Assembly: GCF_008365275.1 (NCBI RefSeq) | Contig: NZ_CP043504.1 | Coordinates: forward strand, 868,001 to 932,000 | DNA: 64,000 bases | Source of the DNA: Protaetiibacter larvae | GTDB taxonomy: Bacteria > Actinomycetota > Actinomycetes > Actinomycetales > Microbacteriaceae | Reading direction: 5' to 3' | Shown: positions 58,213 to 64,000 of the stretch, one piece after another | How the letters are laid out: every line of letters starts with the position of its first letter | How positions within the stretch are numbered: the stretch's first letter is position 1 | Position numbers and translations under genes: made by a program | The notes under the pieces: generated by a model | What the model was told of the DNA's origin: nothing | What the model saw: only the letters and a program-made list of their open reading frames with translations | Databases searched by the model: none

Positions 58213-59490
58213 TCAGTTCTCGCTGATCGCCTCGGGCTCGCCCGGCGCGACGACCGCGACCGCGGCGGTGTCCATCCGGCGCCGGCGCACGGTGAGCACC
58301 ACGAGCAGCAGGGCGCTCGCCGCGAGGAACAGCAGGGCCGCGTCGATGCCGACCGCCCAGGTGACCCCGAGCCAGGCGCCGAGCGCGCCGATGAGGATGC
58401 CCGCGCCGACCCGCGATCCGTTGCTCGCCATCGCGTAGGCGCCGAGGAAGCGGCCGCGACGATCGGCGGGGGCCTCGAGCTGGACGACCGCCTGCGAGGA
58501 GGAGGAGGAGATCAGGTTCGCCATCCCGGCCACGAACAGCACCGCGAGGCTGAGGCCGAAGCTCTGCGAGAACGAGAAGGTGACGACGGCCAGCGCGAAG
58601 ACGATGGTGGCCGAGATGGCGAGCCGCGCGCTCACCTTCACGCGGCCGATCGCCTCCAGGCCGATGCCGCCGACCACGGCGCCGGTCGCCATCGCGACGA
58701 GCAGCATCCCGTAGGCGAGGCCCGACTCGTCCAGGCCCAGCAGCTCGCCGAACTCGGGCAGCAGCGGCAGCAGGGCCGAGCCGATGAAGAGGCCCACGAA
58801 GGCCTGCAGCAGCATCACGACGAGGATCGGCGGGTGGGCGGGCACTTCCCGGAGCACGCCGAGCACGTCGCGCAGCTGCAGCGGCGGACGGCGTTCGCCC
58901 TCCTGCCGGCTGTGTCCGGTGTAGGGCACGAACAGCAGGTAGATCACGAACGGCAGGTAGAGCAGCACGTTGACGGCCATGCCCCAGGCCGGACCGACGG
59001 TGAACAGCAGCGCGGCGCCGATCGCGGGCCCGACGAGCATCCCGAGGTTGAGGCCGGTGGCCATGAGGCGCACGGCGCTCGGCAGGTCTTTCGGGCCGAC
59101 GATGTCGTAGAGCATGAGCTGGTCGGCGGGACCCCAGAAGGTGCCGGCGAGGCCGTGCAGCAGCAGCAGGATGACGCAGTGCCACGGCTGCAGGGTTCCG
59201 GTGCCAATGAGCACCGCCCAGCCCACGGAGGCGACCATGAAGCACGCGGCGCCGAGCTGGATGAGGCGGCGGCAGTCGAAGCGGTCGGCGAGGGCGCCGA
59301 ACGGGATCGCGAACAGCAGTTGCGGCAACCAGTGGCTGATGACCGCGAAACCGGCGAGCACGGGCGACTCGAACAGCTGCCACATGACGAAGTAGGTGAT
59401 GGCGTGCTCGACGTGGTCGGCGCCCATCATGAGCGATCCTCCGGCGAGGTAGCCCTTGTACCAGGGCGCGCGTAGCGCTGCGAATCTCAC
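58213..59490 (-). CDS. MFS transporter
   Basis: 425 residues, about 12 helices. HWLPQLLFAIPFGALADRFD with DCRRLIQLGAACFM (loop 2-3), LLLLHGLAGTFWGPADQLML and QAVVQLEAPADRRGRFLGAY are typical of MFS_3-type exporters. Substrate unknown. Its stop is 1 nt from the pcrA stop. GTG 59490 is supported by TAGGGT 6 nt upstream; an overlapping longer minus-strand frame starting at 59521 is a shadow. Confidence 0.85.
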   Translation of the reverse strand: MRFAALRAPWYKGYLAGGSLMMGADHVEHAITYFVMWQLFESPVLAGFAVISHWLPQLLFAIPFGALADRFDCRRLIQLGAACFMVASVGWAVLIGTGTLQPWHCVILLLLHGLAGTFWGPADQLMLYDIVGPKDLPSAVRLMATGLNLGMLVGPAIGAALLFTVGPAWGMAVNVLLYLPFVIYLLFVPYTGHSRQEGERRPPLQLRDVLGVLREVPAHPPILVVMLLQAFVGLFIGSALLPLLPEFGELLGLDESGLAYGMLLVAMATGAVVGGIGLEAIGRVKVSARLAISATIVFALAVVTFSFSQSFGLSLAVLFVAGMANLISSSSSQAVVQLEAPADRRGRFLGAYAMASNGSRVGAGILIGALGAWLGVTWAVGIDAALLFLAASALLLVVLTVRRRRMDTAAVAVVAPGEPEAISEN

Positions 59491-59496
59491 CGCTCG

Positions 59497-59502
59497 ACCC
59501 TA
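59497..59502 (-). promoter_or_regulatory. Leaderless -10 box (TAGGGT) of the minus-strand MFS gene
   Basis: On the minus strand TAGGGT is 6 nt before the GTG at 59490. Confidence 0.55.
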
Positions 59503-59508
59503 TCTCCG

Positions 59509-59568
59509 CGAAAGTACGCACTTTTCTGCCTCGAAGGCGCCCCCGCGAGCGAAAAGCGCGTACTTTCG
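59509..59568. repeat. Long-armed inverted repeat between MFS and MpaB-like genes
   Basis: CGAAAGTACGCACTTTTC (59509-59526) and GAAAAGCGCGTACTTTCG (59551-59568) pair with one mismatch around 24 nt. AT-rich for this genome. It could end transcription of the MpaB-like gene, which finishes at 59574 on the minus strand, and also lies just upstream of the MFS promoter. Confidence 0.75.
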
Positions 59569-59573
59569 GGGAC

Positions 59574-60299
59574 TCAGCGGGGGAGCAGCAGGCCCGAGGG
59601 CAGGCGCCGGATGCGGCGAGGGGTCAGGCGGGCGAGGGCGCGCACGAGGCGCAGGGCCGCGCGCTCGCGGCGGGGGTGCCGGGGAAAGCCGTAGGCGTCG
59701 CGGATCGGATCCGGCAGCAGCGCCACGGTCACCGTGCGCCCGAGCGGCAGCGCCACGCGCACCCAGGCCGGCACGGTGCCGCGGGCGGGGTGCAGGATGC
59801 CGCGCGCCACCGCGCGGGCCTCCTCGCCTACCGCGAGCTTCGGCAGCATCCGCTCCCAGTACACGGCGAAGGCGGTGCGATCGGCGGGCCACAGCGCCGG
59901 CGGCACCTGCAGACTCGTGCCGAGCCGTCCCGACACGAGGTACACCTCGTCGGCCACGGCGTCCGGGAGCGGCGCGAACAGCAGCTCGTGCACCTGCATC
60001 CCCACGCCGTGCAGGGTGGCCGCGACCCAGAGCTGCGGCTCCGCGTCCATCGCCCCGGGAATGCCGGTGTGCGCCCGGTCGACGGCCGCCGCCGCGGCCT
60101 CGCCCACCTCGGGTGTGCCGAGCCCGATCGCGTACACGTAGCCGAGGGTGTGACGCAGCCGCCGCATCGGGTCGCGCGCGAATCCGCTGTGCGCCGCCAC
60201 CGCGTGGGCCACGGTCGGATGCGCGAGCTGCAGCAGCAGCGCGGCCCCGCCGCCGAGCACGAGGGATCCCTCGGCGAGGTAGTCCTCCGCGGTGCGCAC
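59574..60299 (-). CDS. Oxygenase MpaB / DUF2236 family protein
   Basis: 241 residues. GGGAALLLQLAHPTVAHAVA, HSGFARDPMRRLRHTLGYVY and AVHGVGMQVHELLF-like text (ATLHGVGMQVHELL) match the DUF2236 family, some members of which are haem oxygenases such as latex-clearing or MpaB-type proteins. Conserved His residues could bind haem. Substrate unknown. GTG start at 60299; GAGAAT lies 6 nt upstream. Confidence 0.8.
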   Translation of the reverse strand: MRTAEDYLAEGSLVLGGGAALLLQLAHPTVAHAVAAHSGFARDPMRRLRHTLGYVYAIGLGTPEVGEAAAAAVDRAHTGIPGAMDAEPQLWVAATLHGVGMQVHELLFAPLPDAVADEVYLVSGRLGTSLQVPPALWPADRTAFAVYWERMLPKLAVGEEARAVARGILHPARGTVPAWVRVALPLGRTVTVALLPDPIRDAYGFPRHPRRERAALRLVRALARLTPRRIRRLPSGLLLPR

Positions 60300-60317
60300 C
60301 CGTCCATTCTCTGCGGG

Positions 60318-60370
60318 TAGAGTTCTTCCTGGCCGATTTCTCTCGACATCGAACTATCTCGGCATCGAGA
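60318..60370 (+). promoter_or_regulatory. sucC promoter region with two TCTCGRCATCGA boxes
   Basis: TAGAGT (60318-60323) is a plausible -10 with no clear -35. Downstream, TCTCGACATCGAAC (60341-60354) and TCTCGGCATCGAGA (60357-60370) are near-identical, each a near-palindrome, 16 bp apart. This is about 1.5 helical turns and suits a repressor pair. The regulator is unknown. Confidence 0.45.
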
Positions 60371-60413
60371 CACCCCGGCCCTCACACCCCGACGCACTGG
60401 AAGAAGCGACAGC

Positions 60414-61577
60414 GTGGATCTCTACGAGTACCAGGCCCGCGACGTGTTCGAGAAGTACGGGGTCCCCGTGCTCGCCGGCATCGTCGCCGACACCCCCGCC
60501 GAGGCGCGCGCCGCGGCCGAGAAGCTGGGCGGCGTGACCGTCGTCAAGGCGCAGGTGAAGACCGGCGGCCGCGGCAAGGCGGGCGGCGTGAAGGTCGCGA
60601 AGACCCCGGCGGATGCCGAGGCCGCAGCCGAGGCGATCCTGGGCCTGGACATCAAGGGCCACGTCGTGAAGCGCCTCATGGTGGCGGCGGGTGCCGACAT
60701 CGCGCAGGAGTACTACTTCTCGGTGCTGCTCGACCGGGCCAACCGCTCCTACCTGAGCCTCGCCTCCTACGAGGGAGGCATGGAGATCGAGATCCTCGCC
60801 GAGGAGCGCCCCGAGGCGCTCGCCCGCGTCGAGGTGGATCCGATCGACGGCATCTCGCTCGAGAAGGCGAAGGAGATCGCGGTCGCCGCGAAGTTCCCGG
60901 CCGAGCTGGTCGACAAGGTCGCCCCCGTGCTCGTGAAGCTCTACGAGGTCTACACGGGCGAGGACGCGACCCTCGTCGAGGTGAACCCGCTCGTGCTCAC
61001 CGGCGCCGGCGACATCGTCGCCCTCGACGGCAAGGTCTCGCTCGACGAGAACGCCGGATTCCGCCACCCCGAGCACGAGGGGCTCGAAGACAAGTCGGCC
61101 GCCGACCCGCTCGAGGCGAAGGCGAAGGCGTTCGACCTCAACTACGTGAAGCTCGACGGCGAGGTCGGCATCATCGGCAACGGCGCGGGCCTCGTGATGA
61201 GCACCCTGGATGTCGTCGCCTACGCCGGCGAGAACCATGGCGGCGTGAAGCCCGCCAACTTCCTCGACATCGGCGGCGGCGCGTCCGCCGAGGTCATGGC
61301 CGCGGGCCTCGACGTCATTCTCGGCGACGAGCAGGTCAAGAGCGTGTTCGTGAACGTCTTCGGCGGCATCACCTCGTGCGTGGCCGTCGCGAACGGCATC
61401 GTGAAGGCCCTCGAGATCCTGGGGCCGTCGGCCACCAAGCCGCTCGTCGTGCGCCTCGACGGCAACCAGGTGGAGGAGGGCCGCGCGATCCTCGCGGCCG
61501 CGAACCACCCGCTCGTCACCATCGCCACCTCCATGGACTCCGGCGCCGACAAGGCTGCTGAACTGGCTCACGCTTAA
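60414..61577 (+). CDS. sucC: Succinyl-CoA synthetase beta subunit
   Basis: 387 residues. ATP-grasp subunit: [73 protein letters not shown] (Mg site) and [11 protein letters not shown]. It forms the nucleotide-binding half of the TCA-cycle enzyme. GTG start after GGAAGAAG. sucD follows after 12 nt. Confidence 0.97.
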   Translation: MDLYEYQARDVFEKYGVPVLAGIVADTPAEARAAAEKLGGVTVVKAQVKTGGRGKAGGVKVAKTPADAEAAAEAILGLDIKGHVVKRLMVAAGADIAQEYYFSVLLDRANRSYLSLASYEGGMEIEILAEERPEALARVEVDPIDGISLEKAKEIAVAAKFPAELVDKVAPVLVKLYEVYTGEDATLVEVNPLVLTGAGDIVALDGKVSLDENAGFRHPEHEGLEDKSAADPLEAKAKAFDLNYVKLDGEVGIIGNGAGLVMSTLDVVAYAGENHGGVKPANFLDIGGGASAEVMAAGLDVILGDEQVKSVFVNVFGGITSCVAVANGIVKALEILGPSATKPLVVRLDGNQVEEGRAILAAANHPLVTIATSMDSGADKAAELAHA

Positions 61578-61589
61578 GGAATCAGAGAA

Positions 61590-62480
61590 ATGTCGATCTT
61601 CCTCAACAAGGACTCCAAGGTCATCGTCCAGGGCATCACCGGCGGCGAGGGCACCAAGCACACCGCCCTCATGCTGAAGGCGGGCACCCAGGTCGTGGGC
61701 GGCGTCAACGCCCGCAAGGCGGGCACCACGGTCGAGCACGACGGCGGCGTGAGCCTGCCGGTGTTCGGCACGGTCGCCGAGGCCATCGAGAAGACGGGGG
61801 CGGATGTCTCGATCGCCTTCGTGCCGCCGGCCTTCACGAAGGACGCCATGATCGAGGCGATCGACGCCGAGATCCCGCTGCTCGTCGTCATCACCGAGGG
61901 CGTGCCCGTGCAGGACACCGCCGAGGCGTGGGCCTACGCGAAGGCGAAGGGCAACAAGACCCGCATCATCGGGCCGAACTGCCCCGGCATCATCACCCCG
62001 GGCGAGTCGCTCGTCGGCATCACCCCGGCGACGATCACCGGCAAGGGGCCGGTCGGGCTCGTCTCGAAGTCGGGCACCCTGACCTACCAGATGATGTACG
62101 AGCTGCGCGACCTCGGCTTCTCGACCGCGATCGGCATCGGCGGCGACCCCATCGTGGGTACCACCCACATCGACGCGCTCGCCGCGTTCCAGGCCGACCC
62201 CGAGACGAAGGCGATCGTCATGATCGGCGAGATCGGCGGCGACGCGGAGGAGCGCGCGGCCGACTTCATCAAGGCGAACGTCACGAAGCCGGTCGTCGGC
62301 TACGTCGCGGGCTTCACCGCCCCCGAGGGCAAGACGATGGGCCACGCGGGCGCGATCGTCTCGGGTTCCTCGGGCACCGCCCAGGCGAAGAAGGAGGCCC
62401 TCGAGGCCGCCGGTGTCAAGGTCGGCAAGACGCCGTCGGAGACCGCCGCCCTGCTGCGCGAGGTGCTCGCCTCCGCCTGA
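61590..62480 (+). CDS. sucD: Succinyl-CoA synthetase alpha subunit
   Basis: 296 residues. CoA-binding Rossmann domain ([20 protein letters not shown]), [12 protein letters not shown] and active-site phosphohistidine His252 in [17 protein letters not shown]. Forms the alpha-beta complex with SucC, interconverting succinyl-CoA and succinate with nucleotide phosphorylation. TTAAGGAATC precedes the ATG. Confidence 0.97.
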   Translation: MSIFLNKDSKVIVQGITGGEGTKHTALMLKAGTQVVGGVNARKAGTTVEHDGGVSLPVFGTVAEAIEKTGADVSIAFVPPAFTKDAMIEAIDAEIPLLVVITEGVPVQDTAEAWAYAKAKGNKTRIIGPNCPGIITPGESLVGITPATITGKGPVGLVSKSGTLTYQMMYELRDLGFSTAIGIGGDPIVGTTHIDALAAFQADPETKAIVMIGEIGGDAEERAADFIKANVTKPVVGYVAGFTAPEGKTMGHAGAIVSGSSGTAQAKKEALEAAGVKVGKTPSETAALLREVLASA

Positions 62481-62504
62481 GTCTCGGCGCCGCCGTGTTG
62501 CTCG

Positions 62505-62564
62505 AGCAGGCCCGATTGCCGCTTTGCGCTCGTCTGTGCCGTGAAAGCTGCGGTTGAGCCTGCT
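62505..62564. repeat. Imperfect long-armed inverted repeat after sucD
   Basis: AGCAGGCCCGATTGCCGCTTT (62505-62525) pairs imperfectly (16 of 21 positions) with 62544-62564 across an 18-nt centre. Possibly a decayed terminator or a relative of the other long-armed repeats. Confidence 0.5.
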
Positions 62565-62585
62565 TTTCCGGCACGATCCGGACCG

Positions 62586-62591
62586 TAGGCT
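62586..62591 (+). promoter_or_regulatory. Leaderless -10 box (TAGGCT) of the peptidase gene
   Basis: TAGGCT is 6 nt before the ATG at 62598. Confidence 0.55.
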
Positions 62592-62597
62592 GGTGCC

Positions 62598-64000
62598 ATG
62601 ATCTCCCGCCGCATCCGCGCGACCGCCGCGGTGCTCGCCGCCGCGCTGCTGCTCACCGGGTGTCTGCCGCTGCCGTTCATCGGGGGAGGAACGGGCGGCG
62701 GCTCGGAGCGCCCCGGTCCCACGGGGGAGGACGTCGACGCCGAGCTGGCGGAGTTCTACACGCAGGAGCTCGACTGGTCCAGCTGCGGGGCGTCCGGTAT
62801 CGACTGCACCGAGGTGACGGTGCCGGTCGACTGGAGCGCGCCGGGCGGCGACACGATCACGATCGCGATCGCCCGCCACAAGGCGAAGGGCACCCCGATC
62901 GGTTCGCTGCTCATCAACCCGGGCGGTCCGGGCGGCTCCGGCTACGACTTCGTGCACGACTCCGTCGACTACATCGTCACGCCCGCGGTGCTCGACAACT
63001 ACGACGTGATCGGCTTCGACCCCCGCGGTGTCAACCACTCGAGCCCGGTGGTCTGCTACACCGACTCCGCCGAGCAGGACGAGTACCTCTACGGCACCTA
63101 CGACGAGCCGTACGGCACCCAGGGCTGGCTCGACGAGCTCACCGCGCGGGAGAAGGCCTGGGCGGCCGCGTGCGAGCAGAACACGGGCGCGCTGCTGGGG
63201 CATCTGGATGCCGGATCGGTCGCGCGCGACATGGATGTGATCCGGGCGGTGCTCGGTGACACGAAGCTGCACTACCTGGGCTACTCCTACGGCACCTACC
63301 TCGGCACGATGTACGCCGAGCTGTTCCCGGAGAAGGTGGGGCGGATGGTGCTCGACGGCGCCGTCGATCCCTCGGTGGGCGACCTCGACGGACTCGCCAC
63401 CCAGATGGCCGGATTCGATTCGGCGCTCAGGGCCTATATGACCTGGTGCCTGGACGGCTCGGGATGCCCGTTCGCCGGGGGTGTCGACGCGGCGCTGAAG
63501 ACCGTGCGGCAGATGCTCGACACGGTCGATGCGCGGCACTTCACCGCCGCCGACGGCCGCGTGCTCGATTCGGCGAGTGTCGCGACCGGCATCATCTTCA
63601 CCCTGTACTCGGAGAGCTACTGGCCCGAGCTGTCGCACCTGTTCGAGCAGCTGCGCAAGGGCGACGCCGACACGGTGTTCCGCTACGCCGACGCCTACAA
63701 CTCGCGTTCCGCGGACGGCAGCTACCCGGACAATTCGATGGACATCTACACCGCGGTCACCTGCGACGAGGGCGACCTCGCCACCGACGGCGTCTCGACG
63801 CTCGACGGGCTCGCGAAGATCGACGCGGCGGCACCCATCCTGGGCCGCTACGCCGCCTACGACGACTACGCGGTGCTCGACGTGGTCTGCTCGAACTGGC
63901 CGGTGCCGGTGGCGACGCTGCCGACGGCGTTCGACGCCGTGGGCGCCGCCCCGATCATGGTGATCGGAACGACGAACGACCCCGCCACGCCCTACGCGAA
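62598..64000 (+). CDS. Secreted alpha/beta hydrolase, tripeptidyl aminopeptidase type, 3' partial
   Basis: The frame is open to the window end (467 codons seen). Lipoprotein signal with lipobox ending LTGC (Cys22). Oxyanion-side LLINPGGPGGSGYDFV, nucleophile Ser230 in GYSYGTYLG, and GTTNDPATPYA with the probable catalytic Asp near the edge; the His is beyond it. This matches the TAP-like/SlpD-type peptidases that remove N-terminal tripeptides outside the cell. Start fixed by the -10 box 6 nt upstream. Confidence 0.87.
   Translation, partial: MISRRIRATAAVLAAALLLTGCLPLPFIGGGTGGGSERPGPTGEDVDAELAEFYTQELDWSSCGASGIDCTEVTVPVDWSAPGGDTITIAIARHKAKGTPIGSLLINPGGPGGSGYDFVHDSVDYIVTPAVLDNYDVIGFDPRGVNHSSPVVCYTDSAEQDEYLYGTYDEPYGTQGWLDELTAREKAWAAACEQNTGALLGHLDAGSVARDMDVIRAVLGDTKLHYLGYSYGTYLGTMYAELFPEKVGRMVLDGAVDPSVGDLDGLATQMAGFDSALRAYMTWCLDGSGCPFAGGVDAALKTVRQMLDTVDARHFTAADGRVLDSASVATGIIFTLYSESYWPELSHLFEQLRKGDADTVFRYADAYNSRSADGSYPDNSMDIYTAVTCDEGDLATDGVSTLDGLAKIDAAAPILGRYAAYDDYAVLDVVCSNWPVPVATLPTAFDAVGAAPIMVIGTTNDPATPYA

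Noticed and set aside
60354-63638. Minus-strand open frame of about 1090 codons opposite sucCD and the peptidase gene
   Set aside because: Same artefact: the + strand proteins are unmistakable and the antisense translation has no motif or plausible start.

Overview
The window is a contiguous piece of a very GC-rich actinobacterial chromosome, most likely Micrococcales and probably Microbacteriaceae. The basis is gene order (S10-spc-alpha ribosomal superoperon, then truA-rplM-rpsI-glmM-coaA-glmS-acpS-alr-tsaEBD-groES and guaB-guaB3), heavy GTG start usage, a F420-type (Ddn-like) reductase, CIRCE control of groES, and short intergenic repeats of the GGTCGAG...TATCGAGACC and GAGGAGCGC...GACGCGTC kinds that I associate with this family from memory. 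No rRNA, tRNA, CRISPR array, phage or transposase gene was found.

Layout. 1-2521: two tandem paralogous surface proteins (lectin-like fold, DUF11-like repeat, C-terminal membrane anchor); the first is cut by the window edge. 2522-19542: translation superoperon rpsJ to rplQ with secY, adk, infA, rpoA. It has three departures from the classical order: no rpsN between rplE and rpsH, no rpsD between rpsK and rpoA, and ptsI (PTS Enzyme I) between adk and infA where map often lies. Several ribosomal proteins carry low-complexity tails, most strikingly L15. 19543-30680: truA, rplM-rpsI, glmM, a Ddn-like reductase, coaA, glmS-acpS-alr (cell-wall and cofactor precursors) and the t6A set tsaE-tsaB-rimI-tsaD. 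30681-33461: two small DUF4190-like membrane proteins, a THUMP-like methyltransferase, and an orphan groES behind two CIRCE operators. 33462-41167: RarD-type exporter and a branched-chain amino acid ABC system (two binding proteins, livHMGF). 41168-51733: guaB, an AbiEi-like/endonuclease-fold protein, guaB3, glpD, a two-part cation:proton antiporter, SURF1, DUF3817, guaA. 51734-64000: MFS transporter, small membrane proteins, glycerophosphodiesterase, pcrA, second MFS transporter, MpaB-like protein, sucCD, and a secreted TAP-like peptidase truncated at the right edge.

Most of the window is core housekeeping, and no clearly new multi-gene system is visible. The more original signals are non-coding: (i) a dispersed family of roughly 70-90 bp palindromic elements (at least six copies); (ii) four long-armed inverted repeats with unrelated arm sequences; (iii) a strikingly regular TANNNT box 6 nt before the start codon of many genes, implying widespread leaderless mRNAs; (iv) a compact three-way-junction-like fold at the 5' end of the predicted infA transcript; and (v) an AbiEi-like gene sitting between guaB and guaB3 with palindromic element pieces on both sides. 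Functional calls rest on reading motifs by eye; no database search was run.
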